A stretch of 64,000 nt of DNA from Prochilodus magdalenae (taxonomy: Eukaryota > Chordata > Actinopteri > Characiformes > Prochilodontidae): contig JAMWET010004974.1 in the NCBI GenBank assembly GCA_024036415.1, positions 920,501-984,500 of the forward strand, written 5' to 3'. The translations under genes and the position numbers were made by a program. Position 1 is the stretch's first letter. Every line of letters begins with the position of its first letter. Shown one piece after another: positions 50,561 to 61,578 of the stretch. The notes under the pieces are model-generated. The model did not search any database. It saw only the letters and a list, made by a program, of their open reading frames with translations, and had not been told where the DNA came from.

Positions 50561-51670
50561 TAATATAAACTATAATAGTAAAACTATTTTTGAACAGTGA
50601 TTCACTCCCCAGGTGGTCTGGCCCACTGTTACGTAACTTCTAATCTATAGATGGAAATGAGGAAGAAATGGACCCCTTCGGGAACCACTGGTTTATGATG
50701 TATTGGAAATCTGTAATAATTAATATATAGGACTATATTTGTAGCTTAATAGATTACTCTTCCTTTACAGACCGGTAACTCTGTTCAGACCGAATAACAT
50801 CTATCCCTACTACAGGGGCTTGACCTTCAGCCAAATAGGGCCGCCAAGTTTGTGCAAGGTGGTTTTGTACTGTGGGATTTCTTCCATGGAGGGGCTTTTC
50901 TGTCACTGTGACCACAAAACCTCATCTCTCTCTTGCAGTCGGACTCCGCCAAGGCCACTCTGGTTCTGGAAGCACACTGGGTAGTTTAGCCTGGATTCCA
51001 TTATTATTGTTGTTTTTCCCCCCTAAACATAACAGGTCCCCTATGGAGACAAGTCACAATGTAGCCCTGCACTGCATGACAGCGGGATTGTCTCAGGGGA
51101 CATCAGGAAGCTACTGCATGTTGCTTTGAGACCTTCCTGCTTAATTCCTATGTTATACTTTAAGACTGTGCAAGGTTTCTTTATAAGCTTGGGATCAGGA
51201 GAGACAGATGTTAACGCTGAAAGCAGGGCATGCTGGGAATGCCTGTAATTTACTGCATAAAACTGTACTACACCATCACTTCATATATTTGCAGCATTTA
51301 AAGGCCAGTTTCCCAGTCATGGACTAAGTCTAGTCTTTAACTAAATTGCAATAATTGCAATATTTATATTTTTTGAGCTAATCCATGATTGGGGAATATG
51401 CAACTAAACTTTACAGTTGATTAATTATATATATTTGCTTGATGATTAATTGCTGTTGTCTTGTTAATTCAGTAATTCTCTGCCCTTTTTGTTTTATTTT
51501 TTTGAAATATATAACATTTTAGAAAGCCAAGTTTCCAGTGACATCCAGTGACAGAAATAATCAATGGCTATCCACATATGCTAAAGTTTTGGCACCCCCT
51601 GTTAAATGACATGTTTTGTTGAGTAGGTGAAATTACAGTTACTGTTTATTTGCTGAACATATTAGAAGAA

Positions 51671-52404
51671 TAGTTGCACCCAGAAGAAATGAAACTTGGT
51701 GGGTAGGTTTGACAGTGTGAGGGTTAGTAAATGATTCAGGTTTCTCACTCGCCTGCACATGTGACATAAGCAAGAAATGACCATATCGCTGTACCTGACT
51801 GACCCAACAGCTATGATTGCGGACATTCACTGAGCAGTGATGCCGCCATGAGTCATCCTGTTAGATGGCTGCACAACACAGGACTACATACAAGCAGACC
51901 GTTGTGATGACTGCCCTTAACACCGCGTCAGCATCACCAAAGACTGTAGTAGTGTGGTGCCAGACTGTCATGGAGTGCCTCAGAATGGCAGCGGCTCATC
52001 TTTAGTTACGAGCCCTGCTTTTGTCTTGGTGGAGACGATCGTGGTCAGCGCCGGGATAAATGGTTTGTTTATGTGTTATATGTCCTGAAGGCAGGTGTCA
52101 CTCTTCCTCCACTGCAAAATCTGCAGGAACTACATGAAAATATTCAAGTTGCTCGAGAGATTTTCACATTTTCACACTATTAGGAACATCTACAACTCCA
52201 TGCTGAGACGTCTGGCCTGTTGCATTAGCAAACATGACGGCCCGACGCCATACTTAGTGATAGTACTTCTGTGTGTGTAGCTTAATAAATATTACCCATG
52301 TCAATGCAAATTTATCATCATTTATTGTTCCTGGTAACATCATCTTCATCTTTCTTCCAAATAGCACTGCACTCCGACACTTCCTTGGGTGTGCAACTAT
52401 CCTT
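51671..52404 (+). mobile_element. Tc1-like transposon remnant, family A copy 4
   Basis: The left terminal repeat AGTTGCACCCAGAAGAAAT (51673) and right terminal repeat CACTTCCTTGGGTGTGCAACT (about 52378-52398) are inverted copies. Transposase pieces are in + orientation, opposite to copies 1-3. Around 52010-52060 a frame resembles the Tc1 catalytic region after the first Asp (SRFCLGGDD-like). At 52095-52240 GVTLPPLQNLQELHENIQ and TIRNIYNSMLRRLACCISK form the C-terminal end. Frameshifts separate these pieces, so the copy is inactive, but it is the most complete of the four. Confidence 0.75.
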
Positions 52405-52640
52405 TTGGTTAGGAATGAACTTCGCCAAAGTTATTCCATTATAAGTCAAACAGTGTGCAAGCAGCTGGGCACCGTTCTGAAACTATTGATGGTTTTAAGG
52501 GTCAAACAAAAATGTGTTAAGAGCATTTTAAAAAGAATTGATCACCTTAACACGATATTAACACATCAACTTTGACAGCTTTATTATAAATCCTTTAGAG
52601 CCTATATGCAGTAGAATCTTAAGTGCTGGTTTACTTGCAG

Positions 52641-52808
52641 GGTCTGTCTACCAAAAGAGAAACAGAGTCTCCAGAGAACACCCCTCCATCCACCCCCAGT
52701 GGCCCTTTAACCTCAGGCCACCAGGGCAAGCTGCACTCCATGGGCCAGGGCAATGGTAGCCTCAGTCAAGACACCAGCAGCAAAAGCAAGCAGCGGAAAA
52801 GGAAGAAG
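52641..52808 (+). CDS. SUPT3H: SUPT3H exon, extra basic linker inside second histone fold (p235-p290)
   Basis: The 168-bp exon has phase 0 at both ends. It encodes GLSTKRETESPENTPPSTPS, GPLTSGHQGKLHSMGQGNGS and LSQDTSSKSKQRKRKK. The first part is rich in Pro, Ser and Thr with SP and TP dipeptides; the last nine residues (KSKQRKRKK) are a basic cluster like a nuclear localisation signal. It lies between the central helix and the last helix of the second fold. The human 317-residue form lacks an equivalent, so this is probably a cassette exon that can be included or skipped without changing frame. The donor is AAG|GTGTGT and the acceptor TTACTTGCAG. No transcript evidence is available here. Confidence 0.88.
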
Positions 52809-54726
52809 GTGTGTATCTTGCAGCCTATTCCAGCTAGTAAATAGATCATGTCACACATTTTCCCATGTTGTTTCATAATCTTTCCTGTAGTGTATTTTGA
52901 TTAAAGCATTCTTTCATTATCTGTATTTATCACACACTATCCTTCTGTGTAGTCTGTGAATAAAAATAACTTTAAAGGAGGGAAGGCGGGCAGAGGGAGT
53001 CAATCGAAATTGCTTTGTGTTTGTCTGCCTGTGTGGCTGAGAAGCACTGATATGGATGACACACAGGTGGTATAGAAGTGCTTTTCTTAGCTTATTAATT
53101 TTATTGACTCTTGTATTTTTGTGAGCTTATTAAAAAATTCCTCTAATTCTGTGTGGCATTTTCCACTTATGGTCTCAACTGTATCTAAATAAGGAATTTA
53201 CAAGAAAATCGAATAAAACAACAAGCCACTTCAAAGACTATTGATCTAGGAAAAATCTGGAGCTTATTTTCTGGAGCAGGAATAGGCTGTGTTTACTCTG
53301 TAAAGAGACTGTAACAGCCAGTTAGATGATGCTGATTACCCTGATCTCCAGAACGTCACTCTTTTGGCAGTGGAACACTCTACTGGTTTTACAGGTATAT
53401 ATAATACACATTGCATCTGTTCTGAAATTCAGTATGACATACAGTGACATACAGTCACATTCTGTCAGAGACCATCCTTCCTTTTTTCATTTTCAGTTAA
53501 AACAGCCAGAAAGAACAAGTTATTAATTTATCTGAAGATATTTTCATAAAGTAAGTAAGAGAGCAAAGTCAAAGTAGCTGAAGAAAAACATGAATGGGAA
53601 ATTGGACTTTTTACCTTTTATCTTTAGGAGAAAGGAGAAAATCAACCACTGCTTTTCCTTCAACTCTATAAAAGTTTGCAGGTATTCTGTCCATCTATCT
53701 AATGTGAACACTGAGGCTATGTCTAAAACCTTCCCAGGAAAAACAGCGAATAAAGTAGACAATTTCCAAATCTAACAAAGAAGCAACAGTAGGCCAACAA
53801 TCTCAGAGTCTTTAGCATCACTAAATCTTTTGGGGTTACCTGGAACATGAGAACAAGATCAAGCAGAAAATTCAGCTTTGGAGGTGTAGAAAAATCATAT
53901 CTCATCTCTCTTTGAAAACCTGAAAGCATGTCCCCCTAAAAGAATCAGTAATCAGTGATCTGGGACTTTTGTACAGTCCTGTTTTTGAGGACCGCTACTT
54001 CCTCAGTAGTGTGCAGTCTAAGAGCTCTGATACCCCGCCCCCTTTATATTTTCTGTATACTCAAATTTACTAATGCCATTAATGTTACTAAAGTTTACTA
54101 AGGTTTACTGATGCTATGGAACAATGATGACAAAACTGGCAATGTCCTTTAATTTAATTTAAAATAAAGAGGTTAAGTTCAGTGGTCTTCTCTGTTCAGC
54201 CTTTAAGATCCCAACCTCTGCATCAAGAGTGGAACTGCTGGCTGGGAATCTTTGTCCTGCCATGTAAATTTTACCACACTCAATTTATTGCGAGGATCAA
54301 AATGGGGAAGCTGTTTTTCCTTTCTGTTTTTACCCTCGGAGAGATATTGAATCAAATTGTTCCTTTCCGTCTCAAGCCAAATGTGCTTGGAGACACAGCG
54401 CAATTACAGCTGATCACATACAGCGAATAGCAGTTAACTAACATTTACTGTCAAACCTCCGTATATTAGTTGAACTCCTGTGCTGAGAGTACATAAAGCA
54501 TAAAGTGACACATAGCATTTATACGTCTGTGGAGGTTAAGGCTTGGGCCATGTGCATGCTTCTTGCCCAATCCTGATCCAGAGCGCCTTTCAGAAACGTA
54601 TCGTGTGCGTATCGTGTCTGGACGGCCTCCTCTGGCTTTGTTTGTGCGTTAAACGGCCTGACTCCCACTGTGTTTTTGATTTAGTAATAATATCGGCTGT
54701 GTGTTTTTTCTCTCTCTCTGTTGCAG
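52809..54726 (+). other. SUPT3H: SUPT3H intron, 1.9 kb
   Basis: No transposon, RNA gene or extra exon was recognised. The acceptor TCTCTCTCTCTGTTGCAG is strong. Short open frames on both strands match nothing. Confidence 0.8.
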
Positions 54727-54837
54727 AGTGCAGCAGCCTGTGGCGCGGAGGCTCAGAGCAGTGCCATCCAGCCCGCCCACATCAGAGAGGCCATCAGGCG
54801 CTACAGCCACAAGATTGGCCCGCTCTCCCCCTTCTCA
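54727..54837 (+). CDS. SUPT3H: SUPT3H exon, last helix of second histone fold (p291-p327)
   Basis: The 111-bp exon encodes [20 protein letters not shown] and [29 protein letters not shown](S)H is the last helix of the C-terminal histone fold and is almost invariant in vertebrate SPT3; KIGPLSPF follows as in other species. The donor TCA|GTACGT leaves phase 0. The usual terminal segment of about 13 residues after SPF(S/T) is not encoded next, so a final exon must lie downstream. Reading through the donor would add 12 residues and stop at 54874-54876. Confidence 0.97.
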
Positions 54838-55792
54838 GTACGTAATAACAGAGCCGTAAAAGAGTTATATTTATAATCGCAGCACAGTCCCATTTTAAAG
54901 TGGTCAAGCTCTGAAGTATTGGAATTGTTGAGCGCAATTTGTGGTCAGTGTAATTTTCCTCGTAAAAGTCGCATAATTCTACTGCAGAATTAAATAAGCG
55001 TAATTTCTATCCTTTTTGGAAATACAAAGGATATTTAATTTTGTTTTGTTTGCCGGGAGTTCTGTTTACAGCTGAGAAATGCCTACTTATTTTGCTCACA
55101 TACGTATACGACTTTGCAGCTCGGCTTCTCAGAGTTATAATTTTCCGTCATGTGCAGTAGTGTGGGTGTCGTAAGTGCTAGCTTGCTCATGAGAAATGGC
55201 TGCTGGAGTGTTGGGAGAGTTCTCACAGCCAATCTGGAGAGAGCGCTATTGCGGTCAGCGTGTAATTCGCAGGTAATGAGCAATTTACCAATGGCTAAGG
55301 CTACTTGATTATTTCTAAGCCAGCCACCACGAGAGACACAGGAAGTATTAACGCAAAAGACCCATTGAAACCTTTTGGAGTTTTGTTTGAAACTTAATTG
55401 CACGTTTTACTGCAGGTTTATCGGCAGTGTGAGTTATTATGTAAATGAATGTTATTTTATTGGTAAACTGATTTTTTGCATGGTTTATTTTGCTTCTGTC
55501 AGTGCAACACTTCAGTTAATGCTCATTTTCCTTTTTATTGCACGAGTTAATGACTTGAGTTAATTATTTGACTTTAACCCTCACTGTTACACAAGGAGGA
55601 CAAAATTAAAATGAAGTCATTATGAGGACGGACCACCACAGAGGGATGGTAAAACCCAGCAAAGCTGCTTCTAGGTGATTTGGCAACAGTAGCGAGAAGT
55701 GTAGGCTCCTCATGCATACCTACATGATGTATTAAAGAAAGGGAAGAGTTACTTCATGTGGTCCTGCAGGTTTTGTTTTGTCTTTTTTGAAA

Positions 55793-56475
55793 GACAGTAC
55801 TGTGCAAAAGTCAGAGGCCACTCATGATTTGTTACGTTTCCAGTCAGTATAGCTGTTAAGTACAGTAAGTACGGTAATGAGGAGATCAGTTTATTTCTTT
55901 TAGCTAAATTGCGTGGAAGGAACAATTCCCTAAAGCCGCAATTCAATAAATGATTAAAAGAAAAGAAAGGAAATGCAGCTTTAAACAACGATGCAAGACC
56001 CCAACACTGATAAACGCTACAGAAACGCTCTTTAAACACAGAGAGAGAATCTAGCTCCATTCTGGTGTCACAGCTGATAAAATCTACAGGTACTTCTGTC
56101 CATCCTTCCACTGTGAGAAAACTGCTCAACACTGTGAGTCTGAAAGAATGTGTAGCTGTCAAGAAGCCGTTACTGAGGGAAAGAAGAAAAGCTGCAAATC
56201 AAACACAGAAGCTGCTGGTCACCCCAGACTGCAGACTTCAGTATCACTGAATGTGTTTGGGATTGATTGAATCATGAGAGGCAGAAAATGCGACCAGTCT
56301 GAACTTTATAGTTCTAAAAACAGGACTCCCAAAAAGAATTGCAGCCGTAATAAAGGCCAAAGGTGGACAAATGAAACACTAAAAACAAAAGATGTTGTTG
56401 TAGTGTCATTTACTGTTTAATATTTTCCCCCTGACACTGAAATATGAATAAATAAGCTTGCACAGTGCTATGTAT
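55793..56475 (+). mobile_element. Tc1-like transposon remnant, family B copy 3
   Basis: The left edge CAGTACTGTGCAAAAGTCAG and the right edge TTGCACAGTGCTATG (about 56459-56473) look like diverged inverted terminal repeats. In the + orientation a frame at 56065-56250 reads STGTSVHPSTVRKLLNT and then CVAVKKPLLRERRKA. This is the end of the paired-like DNA-binding domain and the linker of Tc1-like transposases. The frame then stops and no DDE core remains. It is inverted relative to the copies at 11821 and 47480 and is the best-bounded member of the family. Confidence 0.78.
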
Positions 56476-57653
56476 GTTGCAAAATAGGAGCCAGACACTG
56501 AACCCTGTGGCACAGTACAACTTATTTTCCAGTAAAGATGCTGGCTATCTACTGTGTGTATGTGTTAAAGCGGAAACCACAATGGGCTGAGTTTGATTAC
56601 TGTAGTCTTTTTGCTGGTTTGAGGCACTTCCATTAGACTTTTATTGCCACTGGACTGAAATATAATAACCCTGTGTGGCACAGACCATGTGAAGTTTCCC
56701 CTATATTCTTTAATATATAAAACAATACACTGATGAATGAGTTGGGCTTCCAGATGTTCTTCCAGTGGCATTTGTGTCTTGTAAATGTGGTCTGGCCTTT
56801 TATGGGCGAGTTGTCTTGTAACTGGTCTGGTTTTATTGCAACTGGAGCCACTTTAAGACCATGATTAATTGAACCAATAAGTAATTTTCACTCTGGCCTT
56901 TTACCACATGCTTAGTGCAAAATACATTAAAGATAGAATTAAGCTCTTGTTTGAGTGTCTGAGCTGTAGCTCAGTTGGCCTGCTGACATATGAGGCATAC
57001 TCTGATTGAACTCATTCACGTGTAATATATGTCCTTAGCTGCTGAAAATTAGGGCTAACACTCAAGTGGAGGCTTTACAAATTAGTGTATATGAAATTTC
57101 AAGTGAGGTATGAAACATCTGCAAGGACAAAGTTACAAATCTTATTTTACTGTAGCTCTATGGCAGCATGTAATTGCCTGTAGTCGTCCGCCCCTACGAC
57201 CAAATGTTCTTGGAGGCTTTATCTGTTACTGCAGTCCAATCATTTAGATAATTAACTTTGACATTGAATTAAAGGGCTAATGATCCAAGGAATTTCAAAG
57301 CTCATATGATTGTGTTCCAAAATATGCATGCACAGAGCCACCAATTTACCCCAAGGCATTCGCTCTAAATCAGAAGGAACAGCCGCAGGGTTCATTCTTT
57401 GAGATTGGCTCTCATCAACCCGTCTGCTTCCATGCTTGTTTAGAACGCACCTATTGGTTTCTTAGTAACTCATTATGCTTCTGTCTGATATCAGTTTACT
57501 CTTGGGGTCTGGGGATACATGTGACGTTCACTGTCCATTCTTGATTTCACAGCCATTTTCTGATTAAAGTATCAAGTTTTTTACAGTATAATTTGTGTTT
57601 TCTTATGAAAGCCTTGCATCCAGCACGTCCAGCACAGTGGCCAGCTCGGACTA

Positions 57654-57671
57654 TAGCAGCAGCAGCAGCAG
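57654..57671. repeat. Short (AGC)n run
   Basis: Six AGC/CAG units inside a small open frame rich in serine. The frame has no recognisable homology and no clear splice context, so it is listed only as a repeat. Confidence 0.8.
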
Positions 57672-60219
57672 AGATCCCGAGATTATTAAAGGAAATTTTA
57701 GGAGAGCTGAAAGTAGAACCATAGCATTTTACATGATTACAGCATCAGATAAATCTTTAAATGTGGCCAGGTCCCTGACGCTGCTAAGAAATGTCCATCT
57801 TTAAGCTTGATGGAGCTGTTTAACCTTTGTTGGCAGTTATTTCGAAGTTGCCTTGGCTGCAGGATTTCGTACCTTACTTGTGGTTTGCCCCAGTCTCACT
57901 TTACCAAGTGCTTTGTGCCAAAGACAGCAGGCGTAGGAGTGATGAGTCTCCAGTCTTGTTTATTGGCCCATCGTCTCCGTATCTCAGTGTGTGGAGAGAC
58001 GCCTCGTGCTGGGCTGCTGACATCTACAGAACGGAGGCTTTCTATGGGCCCATGCCCCTCGGAATGCCTCACAAACACTCCACTGAACGCTCCATTGAAG
58101 CAGTTTTATGTCTCTGCATTCCAGTTCCATCCCTAGCACTGGCACTTACGCTTGTTCCTGTGCTAGGTGTCTCAATCCCATTCAAACTGTTTCCCTAACA
58201 ATTGAGCATTTACAAGTGGAGACATTCTTCCCTACAGTTTCAAATACCTTGTTATTAAACCATGAAATTGCACCTTTGGACGCCAACTAAAAGGCTAGGC
58301 TGGCAGAATCGCACCACGCAGAATAAGTCAACTGGAAGGACATTCGGTGCTTGTCCAGAGGGGCCAGTAGAAGATATTCAAACCTCCTAGTGCCGGAACA
58401 CAACATTAAGCGCAGGAGCCGCTGAAGTAAAGATAATATTTATTGTTGAAATAAGTTTATCAGAACGTTACAAGCGCAGTAGTAGCCAGTGCTGACCTCA
58501 CTGGACCACTCTCAAATTGGTATTCTGCCCGTATTAAATCTTTGACATGCACTCAAAGTCATTTAAAGATACATTTGGATTTCTTCCCAGTGGTAGGAAC
58601 CAAAAGTTGGGATGTCTACAATACAAGCACAGCCTTATGATTCATCCAAAACCACCAGTGGGTTTTTGGGGGTCTAGCTTGACTTTCAGTGCCCAGCAGG
58701 CCATAAATGCATCCTAAAAAGAACACATACAACTTTTTAAAACATATTGTAAAACAAGCACCTCGGTCATCAGCCTGCATGTTTAGAACCATAACCATTT
58801 CATGTAAAAACTTCCAGTGAGGTATGAAATGCTTAAGATGTCTGGTTCCAGTCAGCACCACGTTGGACACAGTGTGTTTCTTAAGAACAGCACTCGCACT
58901 TCAAACTGCTCTGAAGGACTTTCTTTCTATATCTTAACTACTTTATTATTTTTTAAGATTTTTAAATAATTTAAATTTCACTTTATTTATATTTTTGTTT
59001 TACTCTCAGCAAAAATTGCCGTGGCAGCCACCCTTCTCATATTTGTTGAAAAATTGATATGAAAGTTCTATGCCATTAAAATGATGTAGCCAAAAGTTTG
59101 TTGCCAAAAAAGTTTTTTTTCCTCCCTCAGCATGATTTCTGTTGAACTCCATCTGGAAGTATTTATTTCAGTGCCATGTAATCCATCTCAAGGCGCAGTA
59201 AACAGACTGGCTATTATTTTTGACTAAAGTCTCATCCTCAGGCGTCGTGAGTGGAGTGTGCTGCCTGTTCGGCCTGGCTGCAGCCACGGCCTGCGAGATG
59301 CTCCTGATTTACGGTGGGTTTTTCCGCATGCTGACCTCCAAATCCCACTTCACAGTGAGGTGGTGTACAGTATGGCCCATTAAGCCTGGGTTCTGGGGAT
59401 GCACTTCCCCCCTAGAGCCCGGTGGACCTGGCTGGCTTTCGACTCCCCGAAAAACAGGGCTCCGCTGCACAATAACAGCGCGCTAATCCTTTGCCCAGAA
59501 ATCTCGGAGGTGCTGCTTCACTGTAAATCACTGCGCTCTTACTGTACCTCACTGTCTTTAGGTCAGCCTCATAGAAGCTATGGCTCTAGGCTCCTGGCTG
59601 AGCCTTCACCATTATATTAAGACAATTTACGACAAAGGTATACGTGCTGCTTCGACAAGAAATCTACTGAAACATTATTGAAATATTAGCTTTATGTCTG
59701 TCTGATTTATGACAGCTTGTCTTTTATTTACGTTATGTTTGCTGTTACACCCTGATTCGGGATGCGCTGGGTGTGGAGCTTTACATCTTTCCAGATCAGA
59801 TGATTTGGAAGTGACCGGGGAGAAAACCCTGCTTTTCATTTAACAGCTCTTTGAAAACCACAGGGCGCTTTTACTGCCTGTTCTGTGGGTGTGAAAACCT
59901 TCTGTCTGTCATATTCTGGTTCGCCAATATGACCCAGTATATTGGCAAAGTGTGAAGTGGAGGACAATGATATGAGCAGGCAGAGGATCCAGATCCGCTG
60001 AACTCCACCACACTTGAACTTCTTGTCCACATTTTCCGTATTATTATTCTCCTCCGCGACTGAAGCCGTCTGAGGAGGGTCTGAGGAGTCGCTATGACTT
60101 TGCTCACGGGCAGATGTGGGGAAGTCCCTGGTCAAAGCTTGTGTGTGGTGTAGCCTTGATCCAATTCAGCAGGCTCCAGGCAGGCAGCTAGCCGATGTCT
60201 CTCACCCCCTCCCCTACCG

Positions 60220-60308
60220 CCTTTCTCTTTCTCTCTCTCTCTTATTCTCTCTCTCTTATTCTCTCTCTCTCTTATTCTCTCTCTCTCTTTCTCTCTCTCT
60301 CTTTCTCT

Positions 60309-60358
<50 letters not shown>

Positions 60359-60535
60359 GTCTCTCTCTTTCTCTCTTTCTCTTTCTCTCTTTCTCTTTCT
60401 CTCTCTTTTTCTTCCTCCCTCTCTCTCTCTCTCTTTTTCTTCCTCCCTCTCTCTCTCTCTCTTTCTCTCTCTTTTTCTTTCTTTCTTTTCTTTTCTCTTT
60501 GTCTTTTCCTCATTCTCTCCCCTTTTCTGTTTGTT
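60220..60535. repeat. Large (CT)n/(CTTT)n pyrimidine tract
   Basis: More than 300 bases are almost purely C and T on the + strand, with CTCTCTCT, CTTTCTCTTT and TTCCTCCCTC blocks. Open frames across it (Leu-Ser rich on +, Arg-Glu rich on -) are repeat artefacts. Long homopurine-homopyrimidine tracts can form triplex (H-DNA) structures. Confidence 0.97.
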
Positions 60536-61049
60536 TTTGTGCTGTTATAGGGTGCCGGCACACACATGGCCCTTCACACTCGTTCAGACATGCACACGCA
60601 GCTCCACATCTGCCGGACGCCATTCATGAATATGCAGGAGCAGGAGCGGTGCTTATGGCAGCGTCTCGTTATGGCTGGAGACGTGCACGCTCATGCTGCT
60701 TTCCACTATCTTGTCTTTATTTGGCATTCAGACTGGTCATTCACGCATTTCCAAGCTTTGAATCTCTTTTCTTTCTCTTTTTGAGCTCTGCATTGGGGTT
60801 TATGTTCCGAGCCAGGCCCTGCTTCTGACAGTTCTTTGTTTTTCTTTGGTAGTATTTATGTACTTTTTGTGCTGAAGGGTTGAGACGTGTTCCTGACCCT
60901 TTGTCTAATGTGTATGTTGGCCTACACGCTTTGCGTAAAAATGACAAAAGCTGGTCTATAGGAGATGCTGTGGGCTGAAATATGTGCGCTGTTCAGTTTT
61001 ATGGAGCATGTTAAGAACTTTATGCTTTGTTTATTGCTGTTAACAAGGT

Positions 61050-61114
61050 TTTTGTCCTGCCCAGACCCATGATGTCTCTCTAGTTGGGTAGGGATAAATT
61101 AGCAGTGTAACAGT
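61050..61114. repeat. Direct repeat, left copy
   Basis: Shares about 80 percent or more of its bases with 61512-61578 by eye, including a 25-base identical core beginning AGACCCATGATG at about 61063. The offset is 464 bases. Confidence 0.8.
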
Positions 61115-61121
61115 GAAATTT

Positions 61122-61122
<1 letters not shown>

Positions 61123-61158
<36 letters not shown>
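61123..61158. repeat. (AT)n microsatellite
   Basis: About 16 AT units directly after the left copy of the 65-bp direct repeat. Confidence 0.95.
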
Positions 61159-61160
<2 letters not shown>

Positions 61161-61511
61161 GGTTGTCTGCCCCACTTCATTTGGATGGCCACCATTTGGT
61201 TATCTATTATAAACTTGTCCAAATTATAAACAAGTAATAATATTTGATTCATTCTGATTGTCAGGTTCTCAACAGTGTGAGGATTCGTATAAAGACTAGT
61301 TAGGTTTAGATACTGTGTTGAGGTTAAGGATACAGTTAAGAAAAGAACCATAAAGTATATGGTTTCTTTAATATTGTTAAAGAAAGAAAACTGAATAATA
61401 AAAATAATAAAATGTAAAAATCTAGCGCTTTTAAAGGATAGCGATAAGGAGAAGTGGTGACTTATATTCACCTCATGCTCCTTCACCGGTTGGTACAGAC
61501 ACATTTGGAAT

Positions 61512-61578
61512 GTTTTTGACCAGCCTAGACCCATGATGTCTCTCTAGTTGGTTATAGATAAATTGCAGTCTAACCGTG
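61512..61578. repeat. Direct repeat, right copy
   Basis: Second copy of the sequence at 61050-61114. The shared core ends in CTAGTTGG and is followed by a diverged ATAGATAAATT against AGGGATAAATT. Confidence 0.8.

Larger units (their letters stand above)
49426..52640 (+). other. SUPT3H: SUPT3H intron, 3.2 kb
   Basis: It contains a truncated LINE 3' end (about 49865-50215), an AAT repeat (50525-50558) and a family A Tc1-like copy (51671-52404). The acceptor TTTACTTGCAG is moderately strong. The rest shows nothing recognisable. Confidence 0.8.

Noticed and set aside
56964..57030. tRNA-like A box (TAGCTCAGTTGG) suggesting a tRNA gene
   Set aside because: The A box is perfect, but the matching B box (GATTGAACTC) is poor and no acceptor or anticodon stem can be drawn. 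At best it is the head of a decayed tRNA-derived SINE.
57595..57720. Serine-rich frame around a CAG run as a possible exon
   Set aside because: It does not continue the SUPT3H reading frame or match its terminal segment, and the upstream AG acceptor at about 57584 leads into a different composition.
57807..58198. Overlapping 109- and 123-codon + strand frames
   Set aside because: They overlap in different frames, resemble no known family and have no convincing splice or promoter context. Also examined as a candidate terminal SUPT3H exon, with no match.
60116..60629. Two 144-codon Leu-Ser-rich frames
   Set aside because: Artefacts of the CT-rich tract, present in more than one frame at once.
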